A stretch of 5,669 nt of DNA from positions 1 through 5,669 of the forward strand of contig JAGXGU010000031.1 of assembly GCA_024636575.1 (NCBI GenBank). The letters are read 5' to 3'. Positions 1-5,619 of this stretch are shown in pieces. The position numbers and the translations under genes are program-made. The stretch comes from Altererythrobacter sp. (GTDB lineage: Bacteria; Pseudomonadota; Alphaproteobacteria; Sphingomonadales; Sphingomonadaceae). The notes under the pieces are model-generated. The model made no database searches. It was not told where the DNA came from and saw nothing but the letters and a program-made list of their open reading frames with translations. Every line of letters begins with the position of its first letter. The stretch's first letter is position 1.

Positions 1-1
1 C

Positions 2-214
2 CCGGTGGCGTCGGCCAAGGGTGATGTGCCGCATTGGCGCCTGGGTACCGGATTGGCGCTCGCCTGCATCGGCCTCGCCTCCACCGCAGTGCTCAGCATC
101 GCCAGCCCGCTGGGCGTTACCGGGGTGCGCCTGTGGATCGTGGCGCTGCCCTTCATTGGCGCGGCGCTGGTGCGGTTCGGCCCGGTGTATGACCTGACGC
201 AGCGGCGGGCCTGA
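2..214 (+). CDS. C-terminal fragment of an unidentified integral membrane protein (partial at left edge)
   Basis: The reading frame is open at the left edge (CCG precedes a GTG at 5), so this is most likely the end of a longer protein and not a 69-residue gene starting at that GTG. No ribosome binding site is visible because the gene begins outside the window. The visible 70 residues contain two hydrophobic stretches typical of membrane helices, roughly LGTGLALACIGLASTAVLSI and LWIVALPFIGAALV. They are joined by a short loop with Gly/Pro and followed by a short basic tail ending in QRRA. I do not recognise the family and assign no function. The next gene starts about 130 bases downstream on the same strand, with a GC-rich hairpin between them, so it is probably a separate transcription unit. 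Confidence 0.55.
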   Translation, partial: PVASAKGDVPHWRLGTGLALACIGLASTAVLSIASPLGVTGVRLWIVALPFIGAALVRFGPVYDLTQRRA

Positions 215-281
215 ACTGGTTGCCTGAGCGGGGTGGCTGCACTGTTTCAAAGCAGGCAGGTGGACTTAAGCCGCTATGGAC

Positions 282-298
282 GCAGCCGGATCGGCTGT
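282..298 (+). terminator. GC-rich hairpin between the membrane protein and the hydrolase gene; possible weak terminator
   Basis: A 7-bp stem (282-288 with 292-298, including one G-U pair) closes a 3-base loop (GAT). It is followed by TAAATTG, not a true T-run, so intrinsic termination would be weak. Its position in the 129-base gap after the first stop codon is what suggests a terminator. It could equally be a leader structure of the downstream gene. Confidence 0.3.
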
Positions 299-331
299 TA
301 AATTGCTCTCGATTTATACGATCGACCGAAC

Positions 332-336
332 AGGAG
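332..336 (+). promoter_or_regulatory. Ribosome binding site fixing the start of the dienelactone hydrolase gene
   Basis: AGGAG lies 7 bases before the ATG at 344. This favours that start over the internal ATG at 407 (Met22), which would also leave an intact Tat signal but has only a weak AAGG just upstream. Confidence 0.6.
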
Positions 337-343
337 CCTCCCC

Positions 344-1243
344 ATGTGCGATAAGCAAACCACTGCCGAATTTGGAACCACCAACGCCAATTGGCGGGAA
401 AAGGCGATGGAGGGGCTCAGCCGACGACAGTTCGGAGCGATGGGTGCCATGGGTGCGGCTGCGACGCTGGCCGCATGTGCGGGCGTAGACCGGGCCACCG
501 CGAGCGAAGGCGGCCTGAGGGAAAGCAATGTCACCATAGAAACACCGGACGGGATGATCGATGCTTTCTTCGTCCATCCTGCCAGCGGCAAACACCCCGC
601 CGTGATCTGTTGGCCGGATATCGCCAGCTTGCGCGATGCGTTCAAGATGATGGCCCGCCGGACTGCTGCGGAAGGTTACGCCGTGCTGGTGGTGAACCCT
701 TATTACCGCGACACCAAGGCACCGCAATTCGCCGATTTCGGCGAATTCCGCACAGGCGGCTGGGACAAAGTCGGCCCGTGGCGCGCCAGGCTTACGGCCG
801 AACCGATCATGAGCGATGCCAGGGCGCTGATCGGCTGGCTGGATGCGCAGCGCAGCGTCGACACTGCCCGAGGGATTGGCACCGAAGGATATTGCATGGG
901 CGGGCCTTTCACGGTGTGGACCGCAGCGGCGGTTCCCACCCGGGTTGGCGCTGCGGCATCGTTCCACGGCGGAGGATTGGTTGGCGACAGCCCGACCAGC
1001 CCGATCAATTTGCTGGGTACATCGCAGGCCCGCCATTTGATTGCCATCGCCCAGAACGACGATGCCAAGGCCCCGGATGAAAAGGACAAGCTGAAGGCCG
1101 CCGCCGAAGCGTCCGGAACGCCTGCGCAGATTGAAGTCTATGCCGGGGATCACGGCTGGACCGTGCTGGACAGCCCCGCTTATGCGAAAGAAGCCGCAGA
1201 AAAGGCCTATGCCGACAAGATAGCCCTGTATTCAAAACTGTAG
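344..1243 (+). CDS. Dienelactone hydrolase family protein, Tat-exported lipoprotein
   Basis: An alpha/beta-hydrolase of the dienelactone hydrolase (carboxymethylenebutenolidase-like) family, 299 residues. Family members hydrolyse enol-lactones or other esters through a Cys-Asp-His triad; the substrate here is unknown. The nucleophile elbow is G182-Y-C184-M-G-G, the likely acid is Asp239 or Asp240 in the QNDDAK segment, and the histidine is His270 in GDHGW. The N-terminus carries a twin-arginine motif, S26-R-R-Q-F30, then a weakly hydrophobic Ala/Gly/Met stretch and a lipobox LAAC with Cys45. The enzyme is therefore predicted to be folded in the cytoplasm, exported by Tat and lipid-anchored. 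The 21 residues before the Tat motif are unusual for a signal peptide, but the ATG at 344 has the better ribosome binding site. Classical dienelactone hydrolases are cytoplasmic and about 235 residues, so the extra length is the signal region. The serine hydrolase begins 24 bases downstream, suggesting co-transcription. Family assignment is firm; physiological role is not. Confidence 0.9.
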   Translation: MCDKQTTAEFGTTNANWREKAMEGLSRRQFGAMGAMGAAATLAACAGVDRATASEGGLRESNVTIETPDGMIDAFFVHPASGKHPAVICWPDIASLRDAFKMMARRTAAEGYAVLVVNPYYRDTKAPQFADFGEFRTGGWDKVGPWRARLTAEPIMSDARALIGWLDAQRSVDTARGIGTEGYCMGGPFTVWTAAAVPTRVGAAASFHGGGLVGDSPTSPINLLGTSQARHLIAIAQNDDAKAPDEKDKLKAAAEASGTPAQIEVYAGDHGWTVLDSPAYAKEAAEKAYADKIALYSKL

Positions 1244-1257
1244 ATTGACCAGGGTGG

Positions 1258-1264
1258 GGAGGGG
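1258..1264 (+). promoter_or_regulatory. Strong ribosome binding site for the lipoprotein signal peptide reading frame
   Basis: GGAGG (1258-1262, within a longer G-rich run) sits 5 bases before the ATG at 1268. By contrast, the ATG at 1429, the first start codon in the catalytic frame, has no purine-rich site before it. This argues that translation of the serine hydrolase was designed to begin at 1268. Confidence 0.6.
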
Positions 1265-1267
1265 AAA

Positions 1268-1390
1268 ATGCGGATACTTTCACTTGGCATGGCGGCTGCG
1301 GCGCTTCTGACCAGCGGCTGTATGTCGCCGCAAGGCACGGCGCACCGTGTGATGCGCATCCCGCCTCCCGCTACTCCGCCGGGGATCTGA
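1268..1390 (+). pseudogene. Detached lipoprotein signal peptide of the downstream serine hydrolase, out of frame (frameshift)
   Basis: This 40-codon frame encodes a textbook lipoprotein signal peptide. It has a short basic start (MR), a hydrophobic core of Ala/Leu, and a lipobox L14-T-S-G-C18, followed by a Pro-rich linker and a TGA at 1388-1390. The catalytic domain of a serine hydrolase follows in another frame. That frame is already open upstream: from 1369 it reads RYSAGDLTLDPERIDRTLN, which resembles the segment that normally joins the signal peptide to the beta-lactamase-fold domain in related lipoproteins. One missing base somewhere between about 1322 and 1369, perhaps in the CCC runs at 1360-1362 or 1367-1369, would account for it. 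It could be a real mutation or a sequencing or assembly error. A separate tiny lipoprotein gene is possible but less likely. Confidence 0.6.
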
Positions 1391-1428
1391 CGCTGGACCC
1401 GGAACGGATTGACCGGACGCTCAACGCC

Positions 1429-2577
1429 ATGGTCGAGCATGGCCGCGTCGCCGGTGCCTCCGTTATCGTCTGGAAGGACGGACGCGAAGCCCATTTCTCA
1501 GCCGCCGGAATGGCGGACCGGGAAGCGGGCGCGCAGTTCACCCGGGGCACACTGGTCCAGATTTTCTCCCTGACCAAACCGGTCACGGGTGTTGCGCTGA
1601 TGACGCTGTGGGAACAGGGCAAATTCGGCCTGGACGATCCGCTGGCCGACCACCTGCCGCAGTTCGCCGTCCTGAAAGTGGCGGGCGGAACGGATGCGGA
1701 TGGCAAGATCATCCTGCGCGATCCGGCGCGCCCCGTGACCATTCGCGACGTGATGCGCCACACGGCAGGCTTTACCTACGGCGACGGTCAGACACCTGCG
1801 GACACAGTCTGGCGGCAGCTTGACCCGCTTTCTGCCGACAACACGCTGGAGGAATTCGGTCAATTGATGCCGCAGGTGCCACTGCTGTATGATCCCGGCG
1901 CGCGGTGGGAATACAGCGCAGCCGTGGACGTGCAGGCACTGCTGGTGGCCCATTTTTCCGGCCTGCCGTTCGACGCCTATATCCGGCAGGCGATATTCGA
2001 ACCGCTGGGGATGAAGGACTCCTCCTGGACACCGCCACTGCGCGAACTGCCGCGCCTCGCAATGATCTATGAGGCCGCTGACGGCGCGCCACTGACCCCG
2101 ATGGACCGGGAGCTCTGGCTAACACCCAATTTCCGTGGCAAGCCGATGCGGATGGGCGGTTCGGGGATCGTCTCCACCGTCGATGATTACCTACGCTTCG
2201 CCCGGATGTTACTGGGGGAGGGTACCTTGGGGAACACCCAGATCCTCAAGCCTTCGACCGTCCGGCTGATGGCGACCGACCATCTCGACCCGCGGATAAC
2301 CGAGCGCAGCTGGCTGCCGACCAAGGGACAGGTTGGTTTCGGCCTCGATTTCGCCGTCCGGATCGCTCCGCCTGCAAGCGCGGAGGAGAACGCCGGCACG
2401 GTGGGCGAATTCTTCTGGGACGGCTGGCCATCAATGTTGTCCTGGGTCGATCCCGTCAATGACATGGCGGTGGTTTTTGCGGTACAGAAGGTGCCGTTCG
2501 ACATGACCCTGCACCACGATATCCGCGATGCGATATACGGCGATTCCGTTTACGAGAGCGGGCGCGTTCCGCAGTAA
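1429..2577 (+). CDS. Serine hydrolase, beta-lactamase class C / esterase family VIII fold (N-terminus frameshifted)
   Basis: A penicillin-recognising-fold serine hydrolase; relatives include esterases, D-aminopeptidases and class C beta-lactamases. The substrate cannot be told from sequence. Counting from the ATG at 1429 (382 residues), the nucleophile motif is S47-L-T-K50, the second motif is Y162-S-A within a WEYSAAVDVQALL segment, and the family-typical HT[AS]GF is H111-T-A-G-F115. The third motif region reads W330-D-G-W, followed by WVDP at 339-342 and VVFAVQ, where many relatives have W-G-G. The true protein almost certainly starts earlier: the frame is open upstream and conserved-looking sequence (LDPERIDRTLNAM) precedes residue 1, whereas 1429 has no ribosome binding site. 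The matching lipoprotein signal is at 1268 in a different frame. If the frameshift is real, the enzyme would lack its export signal unless ribosomes slip. It probably shares an operon with the dienelactone hydrolase. Confidence 0.85.
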   Translation: MVEHGRVAGASVIVWKDGREAHFSAAGMADREAGAQFTRGTLVQIFSLTKPVTGVALMTLWEQGKFGLDDPLADHLPQFAVLKVAGGTDADGKIILRDPARPVTIRDVMRHTAGFTYGDGQTPADTVWRQLDPLSADNTLEEFGQLMPQVPLLYDPGARWEYSAAVDVQALLVAHFSGLPFDAYIRQAIFEPLGMKDSSWTPPLRELPRLAMIYEAADGAPLTPMDRELWLTPNFRGKPMRMGGSGIVSTVDDYLRFARMLLGEGTLGNTQILKPSTVRLMATDHLDPRITERSWLPTKGQVGFGLDFAVRIAPPASAEENAGTVGEFFWDGWPSMLSWVDPVNDMAVVFAVQKVPFDMTLHHDIRDAIYGDSVYESGRVPQ

Positions 2578-2585
2578 ATCCCTGC

Positions 2586-2606
2586 CGCTCCGATCTCGCC
2601 GGAGCG
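2586..2606 (+). terminator. Stem-loop after the serine hydrolase gene, possible terminator
   Basis: A perfect 7-bp GC-rich stem (2586-2592 with 2600-2606) with a 7-base loop begins 8 bases after the stop codon at 2577. No T-run follows immediately; the nearest is TTTT at 2625-2628. It may slow or end transcription of the hydrolase pair but is not a canonical intrinsic terminator. Confidence 0.35.
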
Positions 2607-2630
2607 CAGGCCGTTACCGTCCGGTTTTGC

Positions 2631-2658
2631 TTGCCGTTGTGCGTCCGGGCGTTACCAT
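2631..2658 (+). promoter_or_regulatory. Weak candidate promoter for the SPFH-nfeD operon
   Basis: TTGCCG (2631-2636) and TACCAT (2653-2658), 16 bases apart, resemble a sigma-70 -35/-10 pair and lie about 30 bases before the ATG at 2689. Matches are modest and position is the main support. Confidence 0.25.
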
Positions 2659-2688
2659 GACAGGCTAGGGTATCAACGGGAGAATTTC

Positions 2689-3687
2689 ATGGGCTTCGTT
2701 CTTGGTTTTGCACTTCTCGTATTGGTGCTGATCCTGTTCACGATGGTTCGGGTGGTGAAACAGGGCTTCGTCTATACGATCGAACGGCTGGGTAAATATA
2801 CGCTTGCCGCGCAGCCCGGACTGCATTTCCTGGTGCCATTCGTCGATCGCGTCGGTCACAAGGTAAACATGATGGAGCAGGTGCTGGATATTCCGGGCCA
2901 GGAAATCATTACCGCCGATAATGCGATGGTCGGGGTCGATGCCGTGGTGTTTTTCCAGGTGCTGGATGCGGGCAAGGCAGCCTATGAAGTGGCCAACCTG
3001 TATGGCGCGATCATGGCGCTGACCACGACCAATCTCCGCACTGTCATGGGCAGCATGGATCTGGACGAAACCCTGTCCAAGCGGGACGAGATCAACGCCC
3101 GCCTGCTGGTGGTGGTGGACGAGGCGACCGGCCCCTGGGGAATCAAGATCACCCGCGTGGAAATCAAGGATATCCGCCCGCCGCTCGACATTTCCGAAGC
3201 GATGGCTCGGCAGATGAAGGCAGAACGCGTAAAGCGCGCCGAAATCCTCGAGGCGGAAGGCGACCGGGCCAGTCGCATTCTGCGTTCCGAAGGCGAAAAA
3301 CAAGCCGCGATCCTTACCGCCGAAGGAAAGCGCGAAGCAGCCTATCGCGACGCCGAGGCGCGCGAGCGCGGGGCAGAGGCAGAAGCCAAGGCAACCCGGA
3401 TGGTGTCCGAGGCAATTGCGCAGAGCGGCAATGCGGCGATCAATTATTTCATCGCCCAGGAATATACCAAGGCGGTTGGCAAGTTTGCAGACAGTCCCAA
3501 TGCCAAGACGATTCTGTTCCCGATCGAAGCGACCCAGTTGATCGGATCGCTCGGCGGGATTGGCGAATTGCTGGGGGAAGCATTCAAACCGGCTTCGGGC
3601 GAAGTAACAGCGCGAATGGCCCCGCCCGCGCCTGGCACATCCACCCGCCCGCCGCGCGCGGCGGTGCCGCGCAGCCGGGATAGCTGA
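2689..3687 (+). CDS. qmcA: SPFH domain / band 7 protein, QmcA (stomatin-like) family
   Basis: A membrane-anchored SPFH (stomatin/prohibitin/flotillin/HflK) protein, 332 residues. Relatives form large oligomeric rings or microdomains in the inner membrane and influence membrane organisation and proteolysis. Residues 2-20 form one N-terminal hydrophobic helix. The SPFH domain follows, with the familiar E-R-L-G-K-Y (32-37) and P-G-L-H-F-L-V-P-F (43-51) signatures. From about 178 to 243 comes a charged Ala/Glu/Arg-rich coiled coil with repeated A/S-E-G steps, typical of stomatin-type oligomerisation. A hydrophobic, Gly-rich C-terminal segment (IGSLGGIGELLGEAF) precedes a Pro/Arg-rich tail that looks disordered. 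The start is supported by GGGAG at 2678-2682, 6 bases before the ATG. The partner nfeD begins 2 bases after the stop, which is the conserved arrangement for this family (ybbK-ybbJ in E. coli). The symbol is given by family; the exact function here is not proven. Confidence 0.9.
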   Translation: MGFVLGFALLVLVLILFTMVRVVKQGFVYTIERLGKYTLAAQPGLHFLVPFVDRVGHKVNMMEQVLDIPGQEIITADNAMVGVDAVVFFQVLDAGKAAYEVANLYGAIMALTTTNLRTVMGSMDLDETLSKRDEINARLLVVVDEATGPWGIKITRVEIKDIRPPLDISEAMARQMKAERVKRAEILEAEGDRASRILRSEGEKQAAILTAEGKREAAYRDAEARERGAEAEAKATRMVSEAIAQSGNAAINYFIAQEYTKAVGKFADSPNAKTILFPIEATQLIGSLGGIGELLGEAFKPASGEVTARMAPPAPGTSTRPPRAAVPRSRDS

Positions 3688-3689
3688 AC

Positions 3690-4190
3690 ATGGACGATCT
3701 TGGCTCCCTTGATCCCCATTGGGTCTGGCTTTCGATCGGACTTGCGCTGGCCGCGCTCGAAATGGTCGTGCCCGGGGTCTATCTGATCTGGCTGGCGCTG
3801 GCCGCGCTGGTCACGGGTGCGCTCACTTTTGTGCTCGACCTGGGCGTTGCCGTTCAGATCACCAACTTCATCTTCCTGGCGCTGATAGCAGCCTTTTCCG
3901 CCAAGCGCTGGCTGCGCGACCGGCCGATCGAAAGCGCGGATCCACTGATGAATGATCGTCAGGGCCGGATGATCGGGCAGAATGCAGTGGTTACACAGGC
4001 GCTGGAAGGCGGCAGCGGGCGCGTGCGCTATGGTGACGGCGAATGGAGCGCACGCGGCCCCGACCTAGCAGTCGGCGTGCGAGTGCGGATTACCGGAGCC
4101 GACGGTACAAGGCTGATCGTCGAGCCCGCCACATTGCTCGACCAGATCAGCCCTGCGAAGGATCCGGACATCGGCCCGGAAACCCTTTAA
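3690..4190 (+). CDS. NfeD family membrane protein (short, NfeD1b-like) with C-terminal OB-fold
   Basis: A short NfeD-family protein of 166 residues, the usual partner of stomatin/QmcA proteins and thought to act with them in membrane microdomains or quality control. The N-terminal half is hydrophobic with about three membrane segments (roughly residues 11-27, 29-49 and 52-70), ending at the basic K72-R-W-L-R. The C-terminal part (about 88-147) matches the soluble OB-fold domain: G92 and G96-Q-N-A-V-V at its start, then G-R-V-R-Y-G-D-G-E-W-S-A-R-G (110-123), then a VGVRVRITGADGTRLIVEP stretch. There is no N-terminal ClpP-like serine protease domain, so it is not the long NfeD form. It starts 2 bases after the upstream stop and has only GGGA about 9 bases before its ATG, so translational coupling to the SPFH gene is likely. 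It ends 9 bases from the end of the convergent minus-strand gene. Confidence 0.88.
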   Translation: MDDLGSLDPHWVWLSIGLALAALEMVVPGVYLIWLALAALVTGALTFVLDLGVAVQITNFIFLALIAAFSAKRWLRDRPIESADPLMNDRQGRMIGQNAVVTQALEGGSGRVRYGDGEWSARGPDLAVGVRVRITGADGTRLIVEPATLLDQISPAKDPDIGPETL

Positions 4191-4199
4191 CCAGCGGTA

Positions 4200-5150
4200 T
4201 CAGCCGACCTGCGACACGCGCTGGGTAAACCGGCCATGTTTGCGGTATTTGACCATCCAGCGATCCAGGAACAGGTCCAGCGGACGTTGTGCGACCCCCA
4301 ATTTGCCAATCCCGGGATATTTGCCGGACGGCACATTGCCCTGTTTCAGCAGGATCCACTGATCGCGGCCCATCGGCGTACCGGGCAGGGCGGCGAAGAT
4401 GCCGGAAACCGTATCGGGCATTTCGATGAAGATGCGTTTGCGCCCCTGCGCGGCGGCAATCCGCTGATGCAGTTCGAGCATGGAAACCGCCTCGTCCCCG
4501 GCAATCTCGTAGGTCTTGCCGCCATGCTTTGCCGGATTGGCCAGCGCGGCAACCACAGCATCGGCGGCATCATCGACAAACAGCATCTGCAATTTCGCCT
4601 GCGGGGCAAATACCGGCAAAACCGGCAGGGTCGATATCAACCCGGCGAACATGGTCAGAAAGCCATCGTCTTCGCCGAACAGCAATGATGGGCGCAGCAC
4701 GGTTGCCATGGGAAAGGCGGCCAGCACATCCAGTTCGGATTGCGCCTTGGCCCGGGCATATTCGGCCTCTGAATCAAGGTCCGCCCCGATCGCGCTGACA
4801 TGAACCATTGCGCTGGCCCCTGCATCCACTGCGGCCTTCGCCACATTCTCCGCGCCGCCCGCGATCAGCTGCATCAAATCGCCATCGAACGCGCCGACCA
4901 GATTGACCACTGCATCGGTGCCCTGCATCGCTGCCGCGACACTGGCCGGATTGGTCACATCGCAGCGCGCAAATTGCAATTGCCCCAAATTGGCGAGCGG
5001 TTTCAGCGCAAATGCCTTTTCCGGATTGCGGCTGACAATCCGCAGCCGTGCGCCTTGCTCCAGCAGGGCCTGGGCGACATGCCGGCCAAAGAATCCGCTT
5101 CCGCCGGTGAGTACCACCAACTTGTCCTGCAATGCCTTGCTGACTGCCAT
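4200..5150 (-). CDS. Complex I NDUFA9 subunit family protein (atypical SDR, NAD(P)-binding)
   Basis: An atypical short-chain dehydrogenase/reductase of the NDUFA9-like family, 316 residues. Mitochondrial NDUFA9 is an accessory subunit of respiratory complex I that binds NADPH; bacterial relatives are NAD(P)-binding proteins whose role is less settled. The Rossmann fold begins at once: V12-V-L-T-G16-G-S-G19-F-F-G22, the GxxGxxG motif, followed by a basic residue after the second strand (IVSRNPEKA), CDVTN, and DAVVNLVGAF. The usual SDR Tyr-x-x-x-Lys pair is replaced by the Y-A-R-A-K sequence near the middle (EAEYARAKAQSE). The C-terminal part (GRDQWILLKQGNV, then KYPGIGKLGV) fits the family. 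The frame stays open for 34 more codons upstream to 5252, but the ATG at 5150 is preferred: AGGGG lies 9 bases before it, MAVSKALQDKLVVLTGG is a normal SDR beginning, and the extra residues look non-coding. No operon partner is visible. Confidence 0.85.
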   Translation of the reverse strand: MAVSKALQDKLVVLTGGSGFFGRHVAQALLEQGARLRIVSRNPEKAFALKPLANLGQLQFARCDVTNPASVAAAMQGTDAVVNLVGAFDGDLMQLIAGGAENVAKAAVDAGASAMVHVSAIGADLDSEAEYARAKAQSELDVLAAFPMATVLRPSLLFGEDDGFLTMFAGLISTLPVLPVFAPQAKLQMLFVDDAADAVVAALANPAKHGGKTYEIAGDEAVSMLELHQRIAAAQGRKRIFIEMPDTVSGIFAALPGTPMGRDQWILLKQGNVPSGKYPGIGKLGVAQRPLDLFLDRWMVKYRKHGRFTQRVSQVG

Positions 5151-5159
5151 GTCTTTACG

Positions 5160-5166
5160 CCCCTTC
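5160..5166 (-). promoter_or_regulatory. Ribosome binding site choosing the start of the NDUFA9-like gene
   Basis: On the minus strand GAAGGGG ends 9 bases before the ATG at 5150-5148. It supports this start over the ATG at 5252, which would add 34 residues rich in Cys, Trp and Pro ahead of the Rossmann fold. Confidence 0.5.
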
Positions 5167-5279
5167 AATCGAGGAAAATCCTGTGCGCGCCATGCCGTAA
5201 TGCCGCCGCCATCGCAACCATTGGCGCACCAGTTTTCGGGTGGAACCGACAATCAATGACATCCAGGGGCGCATTCTGA

Positions 5280-5309
5280 TTGACATGACTGCCGCCGCTT
5301 CGCTATCGG
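5280..5309 (+). promoter_or_regulatory. Candidate sigma-70 promoter of the tRNA-Leu gene
   Basis: A perfect TTGACA -35 box (5280-5285) is followed, after an 18-base gap, by TATCGG (5304-5309) as a poor -10 box. Transcription would begin some 40 bases before the tRNA 5' end, leaving a GC-rich leader. The -35 match and the position are good; the -10 match is weak. Confidence 0.45.
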
Positions 5310-5355
5310 CCCGCACCTACCCGCAGCCCGGCTTCGATGTCCGGTCTGCTCCGGT

Positions 5356-5442
5356 GCCCAGATGGCGGAATTGGTAGACGCACCAGCTTCAGGTGCTGGC
5401 GTTCGCAAGGACGTGGAGGTTCGAGTCCTCTTCTGGGCACCA
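5356..5442 (+). tRNA. tRNA-Leu, anticodon CAG (CCA encoded)
   Basis: A complete class II tRNA of 87 bases including CCA. The acceptor stem pairs GCCCAGA (5356-5362) with TCTGGGC (5432-5438), with A5439 as discriminator and CCA at 5440-5442. The anticodon stem CCAGC/GCTGG (5383-5387 and 5395-5399) holds the loop TTCAGGT, giving anticodon CAG at 5390-5392, which reads the leucine codon CUG. A long variable arm with a CGT/ACG stem, as expected for tRNA-Leu, comes next. The T arm follows: stem GGAGG/CCTCT and loop TTCGAGT (5420-5426). All parts are intact. A T-rich stretch (5443-5456) follows directly. An integrase-like gene starts 178 bases after the CCA, so the 3' end is a likely integration site that the inserted element has left functional. 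Confidence 0.97.
5415..5442 (+). other. Probable attachment site (attL-type) at the 3' end of tRNA-Leu
   Basis: Tyrosine integrases of the P4 type commonly recombine at tRNA 3' ends and restore the gene with an identical copy. Here a P4-type integrase start codon lies 178 bases beyond the tRNA. The T arm through CCA is given as the most likely core. Exact limits cannot be set because the second copy would lie at the far end of the element, outside the window. Confidence 0.4.
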
Positions 5443-5456
5443 TTTTTCTGTTTCTT
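5443..5456 (+). terminator. T-rich tract directly after the tRNA
   Basis: The sequence after CCA is TTTTTCTGTTTCTT. Together with the paired acceptor and T stems just upstream it may end tRNA transcription. If it does not, transcription from the tRNA promoter would run into the integrase gene, which lies on the same strand. Confidence 0.25.
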
Positions 5457-5555
5457 AATGTTCGCCAATGGTTGCAAAACCCACGGAAATCTGCCACTTG
5501 CGGGTCTACAATGTCGCTGGATGTTTGCGGTTGTGTCTGGGAAACCCACCAATTT

Positions 5556-5618
5556 TGGGGGCATGACTGGGGGCATTTAGCGCAGAATAGAGCGATCTAG
5601 TGAAAGGCCATGCCCCCA
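5556..5618. repeat. Three copies of TGGGGGCAT (two direct, one inverted) before the integrase gene
   Basis: TGGGGGCAT occurs at 5556-5564 and 5568-5576 on the plus strand, 12 bases apart start to start, and at 5610-5618 on the minus strand. The first and third copies share a longer match (TTTGGGGGCATG, 12 bases), so they form an inverted pair whose outer edge touches the integrase ATG at 5620. Placement between a tRNA and an integrase start is where arm-type integrase or excisionase binding sites and autoregulatory operators are found. That function is inferred, not shown. Confidence 0.6.
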
Positions 5619-5619
5619 A

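Noticed and set aside
311..320. TTATAC-like -10 box before the dienelactone hydrolase gene
   Set aside because: No acceptable -35 hexamer at 16-18 bases upstream, so a promoter could not be supported.
314..1153. Long minus-strand ORF (279 codons) opposite the dienelactone hydrolase
   Set aside because: It is antisense to a gene with clear catalytic and signal motifs. Its translation is rich in Arg, Gly and His with no recognisable domain, as expected of a GC-rich shadow frame.
2665..3303. Minus-strand ORF of 212 codons opposite the SPFH gene
   Set aside because: It overlaps a confident SPFH gene on the other strand. The His/Gln/Asp-rich composition reflects antisense coding, and there is no domain or supported start.
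5151..5252. 34-codon N-terminal extension of the NDUFA9-like protein
   Set aside because: The ATG at 5150 has a better RBS and begins right before the Rossmann motif, while the extension is of unusual composition and not typical of the family.
4800..5279. Plus-strand ORF (159 codons) opposite the NDUFA9-like gene and its upstream region
   Set aside because: It is antisense to the Rossmann-fold coding region, Cys/Arg/Gln-rich, and has no recognisable family.
5477..5549. AAACCCAC repeated at 5477-5484 and 5542-5549
   Set aside because: Only eight bases, with no extended similarity on either side; could easily be chance.
5253..5576. Minus-strand ORF (107 codons) crossing the tRNA-Leu gene
   Set aside because: Its centre is simply the reverse translation of the tRNA; such RGLEPPRPCERQHLKL-type peptides are a well-known spurious annotation at tRNA-Leu genes.
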